From contig CACPKH010000005.1 in assembly GCA_902634515.1 (NCBI GenBank), positions 1 to 64,000 on the forward strand: a DNA stretch of 64,000 nt. The letters are read 5' to 3'. A model generated the notes under the pieces. It was not told where the DNA came from. It saw nothing but the letters and a program-made list of their open reading frames with translations, and did not search any database. This DNA comes from an uncultured Prochlorococcus sp. (GTDB lineage: Bacteria > Cyanobacteriota > Cyanobacteriia > PCC-6307 > Cyanobiaceae). Below are positions 34,135 through 42,982 of this stretch, piece by piece. Positions within the stretch are counted from its first letter, which is position 1; the number at the start of each line of letters is the position of its first letter. A program made the translations under genes and the position numbers.

Positions 34135-34305
34135 ATGATTAATATTTTCTCAGTTCAGATTCTATCCAGTGTAAAATTTGGAGAGTTAGATCTTCCTTTG
34201 TCGACTGTTTATATTCTTATTGCTATTAGTGCTTTTGTTTTTCTTGGTGTGGGCATTAGTTCTATACAACTTGTCAGATCAGCATTGGAAAATAAGGATG
34301 AATAA
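34135..34305 (+). CDS. 56-aa membrane microprotein downstream of uppP
   Basis: The track ORF extends to 34075 inside uppP, but ATG 34135 (MINIFSVQILSSVKFGEL) just after the uppP stop is the natural start. One hydrophobic helix (STVYILIAISAFVFLGVGI) and a charged tail. Tight spacing suggests cotranscription with uppP. Function unknown. Confidence 0.65.
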   Translation: MINIFSVQILSSVKFGELDLPLSTVYILIAISAFVFLGVGISSIQLVRSALENKDE

Positions 34306-34340
34306 GTCTTTATTTATTAACTTCTCAGGTTTTGATAATA

Positions 34341-34377
34341 AAAAACTCCCCAGTATAGATATCTGGGAAGTTTTAAA
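34341..34377 (+). terminator. Rho-independent terminator after uppP unit
   Basis: AAAACTCCCCAG / CTGGGAAGTTTT stem (one mismatch) with a 9-base loop and T-rich 3' arm. Confidence 0.65.
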
Positions 34378-34602
34378 CTCGTGCATTTAAAATAAAACTT
34401 GCTTTTTCTTTTTTTGCTATAGAGATTTGTACTTAAAAATAACTGCATGACTTATTAATTGATAACGTAAATCCTTTTGTATTCTGAGAAGAGCTTTTAA
34501 TCGTTTAAACGTCTACATGCTTCACCTTGTTGAATAAAGCATACTTTCAAATTAATCACTAGATGCTATAAAGATGGAGGTGAGTAAATTCATGGCTTTT
34601 TT

Positions 34603-35574
34603 ATGACCTTCGCAAAGAAGGCCTTCCTTCTCTATTCCGTACTGGCTCTTGGTGCAGGTATTCATGTTAAGGCAGCCATTCGTTTAAGCGGAGCAGGCGC
34701 ATCTTTCCCTGCGAAAATATATACACGTTGGTTCTCAGATTTGGCAAAGTCTGGTGGGCCAAGAGTTAACTATCAAGCGGTTGGTTCAGGTTCAGGCCGC
34801 AAGGCTTTTATAGATCAAACTGTGAACTTCGGAGCATCTGATGATCCGATGAAAGTTAATGATATGGCTAAAGTTTCTCGTGGGCTTGTTCAAATTCCTA
34901 TGATTGGAGGGACTATTGCCTTTGGCTACAACTACAACTGTGATTTAAAACTTACTCAAGAGCAAGCAGTTCAAGTCGCAATGGGAATAATTAAAGACTG
35001 GGAGGATCTTGGCTGTCCAGCCGGTAAGTTGACTTGGGCCCACCGTTCTGATGGCTCAGGGACTACCAAGGCATTTACAAGTTCAATGCAAGCCTTTTCA
35101 AAAACTTGGACACTAGGAACAGGTAAATCAGTTAAGTGGCCAGCTGGAGTAGGAGGTAAGGGTAATGCTGGCGTTGCGGGAGTGATTCGCAATACACCCG
35201 GTGCTATTGGGTATGTAAACCAGTCATATATCAAAGGCAACATTAAGGCAGCTTTACTTGAGAACCTTTCTGGTGAGTTTGTAGAACCCTCAGCTGAGAG
35301 TGGGGCTAAAGCTCTGAATGGAATCCAGTTGGATTCCAATCTTGCCGGCAGAAATCCAAATCCAACAATCAAGGGTGCTTATCCAATAGCGACTCTTACT
35401 TGGATATTGGCTTATGAAAAAGGTAATGGCAGAAAAGCCAAAGCTATTCGCGGCGTGTTAAATACTCTTTTGAGTGATGCCTATCAAAATAAAGCAGCTG
35501 AATTAGGTTTTGTTCCTTTGCAGGGAGAAATTCTTTCTAAGTCTCGCGCGGCTATTAACCGCATTGGTAAATAA
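34603..35574 (+). CDS. pstS: Phosphate ABC transporter substrate-binding protein
   Basis: 323 aa periplasmic phosphate-binding protein. Signal peptide MTFAKKAFLLYSVLALGAG cut around VKA|AIRLSGAG. Phosphate-binding loops are recognisable: GAGASFPAKIYTRW, GSGSGRKAFID, FGASDDPM and RSDGSGTTKAF. It delivers phosphate to the PstCAB permease, which is not in the window. No convincing Pho box was found by eye in the 300 bases upstream. Full length, stands alone. Confidence 0.93.
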   Translation: MTFAKKAFLLYSVLALGAGIHVKAAIRLSGAGASFPAKIYTRWFSDLAKSGGPRVNYQAVGSGSGRKAFIDQTVNFGASDDPMKVNDMAKVSRGLVQIPMIGGTIAFGYNYNCDLKLTQEQAVQVAMGIIKDWEDLGCPAGKLTWAHRSDGSGTTKAFTSSMQAFSKTWTLGTGKSVKWPAGVGGKGNAGVAGVIRNTPGAIGYVNQSYIKGNIKAALLENLSGEFVEPSAESGAKALNGIQLDSNLAGRNPNPTIKGAYPIATLTWILAYEKGNGRKAKAIRGVLNTLLSDAYQNKAAELGFVPLQGEILSKSRAAINRIGK

Positions 35575-35858
35575 CAAAAATCGCTTTGTTATTTGTTAAA
35601 TTTCTCGGCTCCTTCTTCCTTAAGAAATAAAATAAAGGTCTTTAGGTAACTTTTAATTGATGAATATAATTTCTTTGGACCATTTTGTCTTAAAAAAATT
35701 GGTTTATAATATTTAATGGCTGGAAAGAGTTTTGGTAAGGATTTGAAATAAGAAAGTATTCTTTAACGCCTCTCTAAACTGTTTTTGATGATTTAATTAT
35801 GCTATAAATATAATTAATAATCTAAAACGATTTTTTAATAACGAATATATTATCTTAA

Positions 35859-35932
35859 TCGGAACGGCGGGATTTGAACCCACGACCCCCACTACCCCAA
35901 AGTGGTGCGCTACCAAACTGCGCTACGTCCCG
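35859..35932 (-). tRNA. tRNA-Pro (anticodon GGG)
   Basis: Minus-strand cloverleaf: acceptor stem CGGGACG / CGTTCCG with discriminator A, D-arm region TAGCGCAGTTTGGTAGCGCA, anticodon stem CCACT / AGTGG with loop TTGGGGT (anticodon GGG) and T-arm GTGGGTTCAAATCCCGC. The CCA end is not encoded. It reads CCC/CCU proline codons. Confidence 0.95.
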
Positions 35933-35986
35933 TAATATTAACTTAACATAAGCAAGTATAAAATAAAATCTTTCTAATGCATTGGA

Positions 35987-36340
35987 TCATTTATTTAACT
36001 TTTTAAGTAATCTTATAAATAGCATTTGCTTCGTATCTCTAGAGTAATTTTTGATGGCTAGATCTTCGGCAAGAAGCCTTAATTCTTTAAATGTCATTTT
36101 TGCCAGCCTTAATTCAATATCTTCCTCCCATTTTAGACCCCTTTTTGGAAGACTTATTTGAGAAAATATATTCTCTAAAGTAATAGTCAATTCAGCTATC
36201 CATTCTGGAATTAATATTAAAATTACAGCAAGTATTGCATATAACCTCATAGTAGCCTTAGGAATAGGAACAATCTCTAGGTTTTGTAGATTCCTTTTTT
36301 TGCTAACCTCCTTTTTTTGTTTAAGCCATGTAATTAACAT
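35987..36340 (-). CDS. Membrane protein with C-terminal helical domain, 117 aa
   Basis: Basic N-terminus, one membrane helix (LYAILAVILILIPEWIAEL) and a charged C-terminal about 55 residues. The last part (MTFKELRLLAEDLAIKNYS) resembles a SAP-like helix-extended-helix motif. Weak inference. Function unknown. Confidence 0.6.
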   Translation of the reverse strand: MLITWLKQKKEVSKKRNLQNLEIVPIPKATMRLYAILAVILILIPEWIAELTITLENIFSQISLPKRGLKWEEDIELRLAKMTFKELRLLAEDLAIKNYSRDTKQMLFIRLLKKLNK

Positions 36341-36360
36341 TAGATATGATTATATTTACC

Positions 36361-36525
36361 TTAAGAATTAATTTCTTGCATATTTGTCATTGAAGAATCT
36401 TTCCATTGAATAGAAGGTTCTATCTGATAATTTGTAGGCTTAAATAAAAAAATAAAGCTAAAGACAAGTAGAATAGTACATAGTATTATTAATATTATTG
36501 TTTTGTCAGGTAGAGTATCTTTCAT
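36361..36525 (-). CDS. 54-aa membrane microprotein
   Basis: Hand-translated ORF starting MKDTLPDKTIILIILCTI, long helix, then a polar tail (YQIEPSIQWKDSSMTN). Ends 20 bases before the upstream limit of the 35987 gene. Only 11 bases after msrA on the same strand, so probably cotranscribed with it. Unknown. Confidence 0.55.
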   Translation of the reverse strand: MKDTLPDKTIILIILCTILLVFSFIFLFKPTNYQIEPSIQWKDSSMTNMQEINS

Positions 36526-36536
36526 AATTATTCCTT

Positions 36537-37259
36537 TTAGTTAGCTTTAATAACTTCATTATTACTTCTTAGAATACAATGAGTAATATTCCAGTCAAAA
36601 TTTAACCAAACTCCTTTATCAAGTTTATAGTTTGCTCCTTTAAAATCCCCAAGTGGAGTATTTGTTGGCATAGCAGAGCAATAAGGTCTGCTCCCGGGCT
36701 TGGCTAAATATTGCTGATGATAATCTTCTGCAAAATAGAAGTTAATATTCTCCTTTATCTCAGTAGTAATTTCTCCTAAGCCCTTTTGGTTAAGAAGTTC
36801 TTGGTAATATTCCTTGCTTGCAAATGCTAATTCTTTATGTTCTGAACTAAAGGTATAGATTACAGATCTATATTGACTACCGGTATCATTTCCTTGCCTA
36901 TTACCCTGTGTAGGGTCATGACATTCCCAAAACATTTTTAATAGATCACTTGCATCAATTTTATTGATATTCCATGTAACTCTTACCACCTCTGCATGTT
37001 GTGTCCTTCCTGTACATATTTGCTGGTAAGAGGGATTAGCGCTTTGTCCACCTGCATAGCCCACTGCAGTCGTCTTGACACCTGGTAATTTCCAAAAACA
37101 TTTTTCTGCTCCCCAAAAACATCCGCAACCAAAAATAATTTCTTGCTCGTCTTCAAGAAGCGGCTCGTCTAATCGCGTATTTAGAATGATGTGATTCAAT
37201 TTTTTAGATGATGAATAATCTTCTTTTTTGAAGAAATTAGTTAGCAAATGATTTAACAT
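36537..37259 (-). CDS. msrA: Peptide-methionine (S)-S-oxide reductase
   Basis: 240 aa. It reduces methionine-S-sulfoxide in proteins and free Met, protecting against oxidative damage. Catalytic Cys in FGCGCFWGAE (here GCGCFWG with an extra Cys), plus VGYAGG, WECHDPTQGNRQGNDTGSQY and HQQYLAKPGSRPYC, which contains a likely resolving Cys. A 40-residue N-terminal extension (LTNFFKKEDYSSSKKLN) precedes the domain and looks cytoplasmic. Confidence 0.93.
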   Translation of the reverse strand: MLNHLLTNFFKKEDYSSSKKLNHIILNTRLDEPLLEDEQEIIFGCGCFWGAEKCFWKLPGVKTTAVGYAGGQSANPSYQQICTGRTQHAEVVRVTWNINKIDASDLLKMFWECHDPTQGNRQGNDTGSQYRSVIYTFSSEHKELAFASKEYYQELLNQKGLGEITTEIKENINFYFAEDYHQQYLAKPGSRPYCSAMPTNTPLGDFKGANYKLDKGVWLNFDWNITHCILRSNNEVIKAN

Positions 37260-37279
37260 AAATGATTATTTTTTAAAGA

Positions 37280-37531
37280 TTAACTCTCTACTTCTGGATT
37301 AATTTGAATATTATTTAGCAATGTAGTGACAAATGCAAATAATAGAAAAGGTAGGCTCAGTACTAAAATTAAACCTACGCCTATTAGGGCAAATATTGGT
37401 CTTGAGGATCCCATTAAACCTAGCCCTCCGGCCAAACTTATGAAAATAACAGCCATCCAAGCGAGAATTTGAATATAAATATCCCCAAAAGTAAGATTGC
37501 ATTTGATGTTGTACTTAGTAGCTGAAGTCAT
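37280..37531 (-). CDS. Conserved membrane protein, 83 aa
   Basis: Two hydrophobic helices (IQILAWMAVIFISLAGGLGL; PIFALIGVGLILVLSLPFLLF) around a Gly/Ser/Arg turn. It precedes msrA on the same strand (20-base gap), suggesting one unit. Function unknown. ORF 37311-37502 is a shadow. Confidence 0.7.
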   Translation of the reverse strand: MTSATKYNIKCNLTFGDIYIQILAWMAVIFISLAGGLGLMGSSRPIFALIGVGLILVLSLPFLLFAFVTTLLNNIQINPEVES

Positions 37532-37695
37532 TCGCTCATTTGATCTTTGTCAATTACAAATTAAAGAGTTCACCTTCTTTTGTTATTAATACCTGCAATT
37601 TCAGTGATGAACTTTAATGTTTTTCTAGAATCTCCTTATCCTGCCTTCACCCCATGAGATGCCTTTTGCAATTGAATTTGTCAAAGCCATATTGA

Positions 37696-39438
37696 CTAAC
37701 TTATTTTTTCTACAGCTTGCTCTCTATCCCACAAGTTTTTATAAATCCCATTGATCTCTATTAAATCTTTGTGAGTCCCTTCTTGAACTAGTTTACCTTG
37801 ATCTAAAACCATGATTCTGTCACATGCAGCTGCAGCAGAGAGCTGATGACTAATCATCACAATTGTTCTTTTGGTTTGATTCTTGATTGATTTAAGTATT
37901 GATGCAGCTGTCTTATTGTCAACACTAGCTAAAGCATCGTCTAGGACAATAATTTTTGAACTTACTAATAACGCTCTCCCGAGAGCAGTCCGTTGGCGTT
38001 GACCACCACTTAATGTAATTCCACGCTCTCCAACGAGTGTATTGAAACCATCTGGGAATCCTTTAATATCATCAATCAATCTAGCTTGAATAGCTGAATC
38101 TTCTACTTGCTGGTCTGTTGCTAGTGGATCACCATATTTAATATTTTCTGAAAGAGTAGTTGTGAATAAATATCCTTCTTGAGGTACTAAAGCAATGTTC
38201 TTGCGAAGATCTTCTAGTCGAAGGTTAACAATATCAAAACCATCTAAGAAAAGTTGTTTTTTAGGAACATCAACCATTCTGCCAATTGCTCTTGCTAGGG
38301 TCGTTTTCCCGCAACCAACAGGTCCTACAATCGCAACTATTTCTCCTGGCTCAATAGAGAAACTAAGATTATTAAGAACTTTTCTAGTGCTATTTTCATA
38401 GGAAAAAGTTAACCCCTTTGCTTCTAATTTCCCAAGGATAGGTTTATTTGGTTTTGTACTTGTTGATGAGTTTATTACATTAGGCTGTTTATTAAGTAAT
38501 TGTTCTACACGTTCAAGACTTACTTGTCCTATTTGAAATGTATTTAAAGTAAATCCTAAAAGAGCTGTAGGGAAAACAAGTCTTTCAACATAAAGAATTA
38601 GTGCGATTAAACCTCCAATAGTAATAGAATCATTCTCTAGGAGGCCACTCCCAAGGGCTATTAATAAGAGTAATGATATAGAGGATATTCCTTGTAATAG
38701 AGGGAATAAAGTACTCGTGGTTCTTGCAAGACTGATTGCAGAGTCTTTATAGTTATCATTTAATTCAGCGAATGCTTTCTGTTCTGCATTCTCTTGACCA
38801 TATATTTTTATTGCGCTTATTCCTGAGAGGTCTTCTTGAATAAGTTCACTTAAACGTGAGAGCGCTTGTTGCTGCCTTTTTCTTTGGCGAACCATTCTCC
38901 CGCCAAACAATCCTACAGTTCCAAGCATCACTGGATATAGAGATATTGAGACAAGTGTTAGAACTGGATCTATGGCAACCATCGCAGGGATAGTTAACGA
39001 ATAAGCCAGTAATGTATTTGTAAGGCTAAGAATTGCAAAACCTAGTAATCGTCTTATGTTCTCTACATCACTTGTAGCCCTACTGATAACTTCCCCACTC
39101 CCGATTTCTTGAACCCATGCAGGATCTTGAATAAGCATATGATCAAACAATCGCTGCCTTAAATCAACTTCTACTTGACGACCTACTCCAAATACAAGCT
39201 GCCTTGAAATTAACCTAACTAAACCCATTGATGTTGCCAGAACAACTATCAAGCCTGATTGCTTTAAAACGTCTTTAAAGGTGAACCCTTCTTGCAATGA
39301 ATCAACTATTCGGCTTACTTCCATTGGTATAACTACGCTTAGAAGATTTACTACTACAAGACTTGCCGCTCCTATCGCCAAGGCTTTGCGATGAGGCCTT
39401 AAATATTTTTTAATTAGATCAAGTCTAAGAACAGCCAT
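37696..39438 (-). CDS. ABC transporter, fused permease-ATPase (MdlB/MsbA-like exporter)
   Basis: 580 aa type I exporter half-transporter. Residues about 1-310 hold six membrane helices (ABC membrane domain type 1). The nucleotide-binding domain carries Walker A GPVGCGKTT, the Q-loop (VPQEGYLF), the signature LSGGQRQR, Walker B IIVLDDALASVD and the H-loop ISHQL. It functions as a homo- or heterodimer exporting lipids, peptides or drugs; the substrate cannot be inferred. The start is 28 bases from the divergent DUF3288 gene. Confidence 0.9.
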   Translation of the reverse strand: MAVLRLDLIKKYLRPHRKALAIGAASLVVVNLLSVVIPMEVSRIVDSLQEGFTFKDVLKQSGLIVVLATSMGLVRLISRQLVFGVGRQVEVDLRQRLFDHMLIQDPAWVQEIGSGEVISRATSDVENIRRLLGFAILSLTNTLLAYSLTIPAMVAIDPVLTLVSISLYPVMLGTVGLFGGRMVRQRKRQQQALSRLSELIQEDLSGISAIKIYGQENAEQKAFAELNDNYKDSAISLARTTSTLFPLLQGISSISLLLLIALGSGLLENDSITIGGLIALILYVERLVFPTALLGFTLNTFQIGQVSLERVEQLLNKQPNVINSSTSTKPNKPILGKLEAKGLTFSYENSTRKVLNNLSFSIEPGEIVAIVGPVGCGKTTLARAIGRMVDVPKKQLFLDGFDIVNLRLEDLRKNIALVPQEGYLFTTTLSENIKYGDPLATDQQVEDSAIQARLIDDIKGFPDGFNTLVGERGITLSGGQRQRTALGRALLVSSKIIVLDDALASVDNKTAASILKSIKNQTKRTIVMISHQLSAAAACDRIMVLDQGKLVQEGTHKDLIEINGIYKNLWDREQAVEKIS

Positions 39439-39465
39439 GACTCGTATACTCTGTGTTCAAACTTA

Positions 39466-39828
39466 ATGGTTGAAGCTTACAGTTGTGATTATTTTGATTT
39501 TTTTGATGAGTTTTTAAAGTTTATGCAAGATCAGAATCACCCTCTTTACTCAAATGATCGTGGAATAATTGATCGTTTACTAGCGAAGGAATTGCCATCC
39601 AGCTCAGACTTGATTGAATTGGCTCGACTTTTTATTAGATATCAGGAGTTTCCTGGAGCAAATGATATTAAAACAGATTTGTCTAAGCTTCTAAATTTTT
39701 GGGGTATCTCAAGAGAGGAATTGAATTCTAAGGTTCGAGAAATATGGGCAAATGGATATAGGCCAGGTGATCACAAAGATGAAGTTGTTGGTTCAGGCTT
39801 TGATACCACTGAAAATGAAAATACATAA
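39466..39828 (+). CDS. DUF3288 family protein
   Basis: The conserved part begins MQDQNHPLYSNDRGIIDRLL and continues LIELARLFIRYQEFPGANDI and LLNFWGISREELNSKVREIW, which matches the cyanobacterial DUF3288 layout. Family members usually begin at the equivalent of Met20 (39523), so the first 19 residues may be untranslated. Soluble helical protein, unknown role. Followed by a strong terminator. Confidence 0.8.
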   Translation: MVEAYSCDYFDFFDEFLKFMQDQNHPLYSNDRGIIDRLLAKELPSSSDLIELARLFIRYQEFPGANDIKTDLSKLLNFWGISREELNSKVREIWANGYRPGDHKDEVVGSGFDTTENENT

Positions 39829-39900
39829 ATCACAAAAGTTTTTTAAATGAACTCGTCAGAAGACGATTTTTAAGGGATATTGGGAAAGTCCTCATCATCT

Positions 39901-39930
39901 GGCCCGGAGTGCGACGCACCCGGGTTTTTT
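39901..39930 (+). terminator. Strong rho-independent terminator
   Basis: Stem CCCGG-a-GTGC / GCAC-c-CGGG with three-base loop and six T, GC-rich in an AT-rich background, just before trpD. Confidence 0.85.
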
Positions 39931-39940
39931 ACTAGATGCT

Positions 39941-40987
39941 ATGTCTAATTCTTTTTCTGCTTGGCCAAGAAGTCTTGAAAAGCTTCTAGAAGGTTCTGAC
40001 CTCAATAGCTTGGAGGCTCAATCACTTATGGAGGCTTGGTTGTCTGAAGACTTGGTTCCAGTTCAGACAGGAGCTTTTTTAGCAGCTTTAAGAGCAAAAG
40101 GTGTAACAGGATTAGAACTAGCCACTATGGCTAAGGTCCTAAGAAACGCATGTAAATTTCCTTTCTCAGTGCCTGAAATTGACTTGATAGATACTTGCGG
40201 TACCGGAGGAGATGGTGCTGATACATTCAACATCTCAACTGCAGTGGCTTTCGTAGCAGCCTCCTTAGGGGCAACTGTTGCAAAGCATGGAAATAGAAGT
40301 GCAAGCGGGAAAGTTGGATCTGCTGATGTACTTGAAAGCTTAGGTATCAAGTTAGATGCATCTCTTGAATTAGTACTTGAAGCATTAAATAAAGCAAATG
40401 TGACATTTTTATTTGCACCTGTTTGGCATTCTTCATTGATAAACTTGGCACCACTGAGAAAAAGTTTGGGAATTAGAACTGTATTTAATTTACTTGGACC
40501 ATTAGTTAATCCTTTTAGACCAAATACTCAAGTTCTAGGCGTTGCTCAGCCAACATTGTTAGATCCAATGGCTGAAGCTCTTCAAAATATAGGCTTAAAA
40601 AAAGCAGTAGTAGTTCATGGTTCAGGAGGCTTAGATGAAGCATCCCTTGAGGGGATCAACAAGGTTCGTTTTATTGAAAACAATCATATTGTTGCTTCAG
40701 AGATTGATATAACTGATCTAGGCCTTTCTAATGCTTCAAATAATGAACTTAAAGGAGGAGACCTTGAGAAAAATAAAGAAATTTTGATTTCAGTACTTAA
40801 AGGAAAAGGGTCAAAACCTCAACGTGAAGTTGTTGCTCTTAATACTGCTTTGGTTTTGTGGGCTTTTGGAATAGAAAACAACTTAAAGAAAGGAGTAGAA
40901 AAGGCCCTTTATTCTTTAGAAAATGAATATGCTTGGAACAAGTTACAAGAGTTAAAGCAAATTTTGGAACCAGGAATTATTGATTAA
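39941..40987 (+). CDS. trpD: Anthranilate phosphoribosyltransferase
   Basis: 348 aa. It joins anthranilate and PRPP in tryptophan synthesis. The PRPP site DTCGTGGDG and [16 protein letters not shown] are intact, and the family's N-terminal helical domain ([20 protein letters not shown]) precedes them. Full length. Followed 12 bases later by carA, an unusual pairing of tryptophan and pyrimidine/arginine genes that is probably just compactness. Confidence 0.95.
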   Translation: MSNSFSAWPRSLEKLLEGSDLNSLEAQSLMEAWLSEDLVPVQTGAFLAALRAKGVTGLELATMAKVLRNACKFPFSVPEIDLIDTCGTGGDGADTFNISTAVAFVAASLGATVAKHGNRSASGKVGSADVLESLGIKLDASLELVLEALNKANVTFLFAPVWHSSLINLAPLRKSLGIRTVFNLLGPLVNPFRPNTQVLGVAQPTLLDPMAEALQNIGLKKAVVVHGSGGLDEASLEGINKVRFIENNHIVASEIDITDLGLSNASNNELKGGDLEKNKEILISVLKGKGSKPQREVVALNTALVLWAFGIENNLKKGVEKALYSLENEYAWNKLQELKQILEPGIID

Positions 40988-40999
40988 AAGAATTTTTTT

Positions 41000-42142
41000 A
41001 TGACTTCTTCACCAAATAATTTAGCAATCTTAGTTTTGTCTGACGGTACTTTCCTTCAGGGAAAATCTTTTGGATTAAGAGGAACTGTATATGGAGAGAT
41101 AGTTTTTAATACTGGAATTACTGGCTATCAAGAGGTAATGACTGATCCAAGTTATCATGGACAGTTGGTGATATTTACTTACCCAGAGTTAGGTAATACA
41201 GGAGTAAATCCTAATGATCAAGAAGCTGAAAAACCTTATCTAAAAGGTGTTATTGCAAGGAATATTACTCACAAACCAAGTAATTGGCGCTTGACAGAGA
41301 ATTTAAACAATTGGTTGGAAAAAGAGAAAGTTGTTGGCATTTATGATTTAGACACTAGAGCTCTTGTAAGACATCTCAGAGAGTTTGGAACAATGAATGC
41401 TGCCATCTGTTCTAATTCTAAATATACCCCTGATCAATTATTGGAGAATTTAAAAGATTTTCCATCTATGGAAGGTCTTAATTTGGCAAGTGAAGTGTCT
41501 ACATCCAAAGCATATAAATGGGATAAGACAACAGCAGTTGATTTTGATAAAAGGTTAAAACCTTTACCTTCAAAATGTTTAAAAGTAGCAGCTATTGACT
41601 TTGGTATTAAAAGGTCAATTTTGAATAGATTTGTATCTCATGGATGTGAAGTAGAAGTTTTTCCAGTAGATGTCAATTTTGAAGAACTCGAGGACTTATC
41701 TCCTGATGGAGTTTTTCTGTCCAATGGTCCAGGTGATCCTGCTGCTGTTGAACAAGGCATTACGTTGGCAAAACGACTTATTAGTGAAACAGAGATCCCT
41801 ATATTTGGAATATGCTTGGGCCATCAAATCCTTGGACTAGCTCTTGGAGGTAAAACTTTTAAACTTCCATATGGCCACCGTGGATTAAATCATCCATGTG
41901 GTAAGACCGGGCAAATCGAGATTACTAGTCAGAACCATGGATTTGCATTAGAAGCTTCATCTTTGAATCCAAAAATCGTTGAAATAACACATTTGAATTT
42001 GAATGACCAAACTGTTGCAGCTTTTAAAATGATCAATAGATCAGTTTTTGGAGTCCAGTATCATCCTGAAGCTAGTCCTGGCCCTCATGATGCAGATCAT
42101 CATTTTTCTCATTTTGTTGCACTAATGTCAGAACGACGTTGA
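41000..42142 (+). CDS. carA: Carbamoyl-phosphate synthase small subunit
   Basis: 380 aa glutaminase subunit supplying ammonia to CarB for pyrimidines and arginine. The N-terminal CPSase domain ([20 protein letters not shown]) is followed by a class I glutamine amidotransferase with nucleophile Cys in [12 protein letters not shown] and catalytic His/Glu in [10 protein letters not shown]. CarB is not in the window. Confidence 0.95.
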   Translation: MTSSPNNLAILVLSDGTFLQGKSFGLRGTVYGEIVFNTGITGYQEVMTDPSYHGQLVIFTYPELGNTGVNPNDQEAEKPYLKGVIARNITHKPSNWRLTENLNNWLEKEKVVGIYDLDTRALVRHLREFGTMNAAICSNSKYTPDQLLENLKDFPSMEGLNLASEVSTSKAYKWDKTTAVDFDKRLKPLPSKCLKVAAIDFGIKRSILNRFVSHGCEVEVFPVDVNFEELEDLSPDGVFLSNGPGDPAAVEQGITLAKRLISETEIPIFGICLGHQILGLALGGKTFKLPYGHRGLNHPCGKTGQIEITSQNHGFALEASSLNPKIVEITHLNLNDQTVAAFKMINRSVFGVQYHPEASPGPHDADHHFSHFVALMSERR

Positions 42143-42224
42143 AGAATGGTTGAGTTGCTTTTTGATAACTACACTTTCTTGGAGAAGTACAAGGAGGATT
42201 AAACCCATAAAAGATCTCCAGCGA

Positions 42225-42572
42225 TTGACAGTCTCTCTGCGTGGAGGATTTGAACGACGAAAAGGTTGTTTGATTTTCTATTTCACCGGACAGCTTGATG
42301 CTTATTCAGAGAAGCAGTTTACAGATTTTGTGAATGATGTTTTTAGTGCAAACAAACTACCTATGGTAATTGACCTTACGAAGATTGATTTTATAGATTC
42401 GTCTGGTCTTGGTGCGATGGTGCACTCAGCAAAACAATTCAAGAAGTCAAAAAGGTCATTTGTAGTTGTAGGCAATCCAAGAGTCATTCAAACTATTAAG
42501 CTTGTTAGGCTCGAGGAGTTTCTGCATTTGGTGCCAGATTTGGATACTGCATTAAATAAACTCGCAGCTTGA
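42225..42572 (+). CDS. STAS-domain anti-sigma-factor-antagonist-like protein
   Basis: STAS fold (RsbV/SpoIIAA type). FTGQLDAYSEKQF and MVIDLTKIDFIDSSGLGAMV include the DSSGLG motif, whose Ser is the usual phosphorylation site. Such proteins bind partner-switching anti-sigma kinases. The ORF opens at TTG 42150, but the conserved part starts near TTG 42225 (TVSLRGGFERRKG); no ATG is available. An AAGGAGG lies at 42191-42197, somewhat far away. Overlaps the next gene by 4 bases. Confidence 0.8.
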   Translation: MTVSLRGGFERRKGCLIFYFTGQLDAYSEKQFTDFVNDVFSANKLPMVIDLTKIDFIDSSGLGAMVHSAKQFKKSKRSFVVVGNPRVIQTIKLVRLEEFLHLVPDLDTALNKLAA

Positions 42573-42973
42573 CTGATTGGATTAGAAAATTATCTCCTTC
42601 TGGATGCCCTGAGGAATTAACTCCTTTGCAGTTGGCATGGTTAGGGGACGCTATATGGGAAGTCCATCAGAGATTACTTTTTTGCCAAAAGCCTGCTCGA
42701 TTGAAGGATATTCATAGTTCAGTAGTCTTAAAAGTAAAAGCAGAAGCTCAAGCGAATGCTCTTAATAAATTAGAGTTAATTTTGACAGATTTAGAAAAGC
42801 AGTTGGTTAAAAAAGGAAGGAATAAAGTCGGTAGAGGATCTCGTAAACTGGATGTAGCCACTTATGCAAAGGCAACTGGATTTGAGACACTAATTGGATG
42901 GCTGTTTTTAAAGAATCCTCAACGCCTTGCGCAAATATTGGATTTGTTAGAAACAGATTCTAATCAACAATGA
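42569..42973 (+). CDS. mrnC: Mini-ribonuclease 3 (MrnC)
   Basis: 134 aa RNase III catalytic domain without a dsRNA-binding domain, involved in 23S rRNA maturation. Signature LQLAWLGDAIWEVHQRLL carries the first acidic residues, and HSSVVLKVKAEAQANAL plus KVGRGSRKLDVATYAKATGFE the rest. Starts at TTG overlapping the STAS stop (TTGA), so translation is coupled. Confidence 0.88.
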   Translation: MTDWIRKLSPSGCPEELTPLQLAWLGDAIWEVHQRLLFCQKPARLKDIHSSVVLKVKAEAQANALNKLELILTDLEKQLVKKGRNKVGRGSRKLDVATYAKATGFETLIGWLFLKNPQRLAQILDLLETDSNQQ

Positions 42974-42982
42974 ATTAACAAA

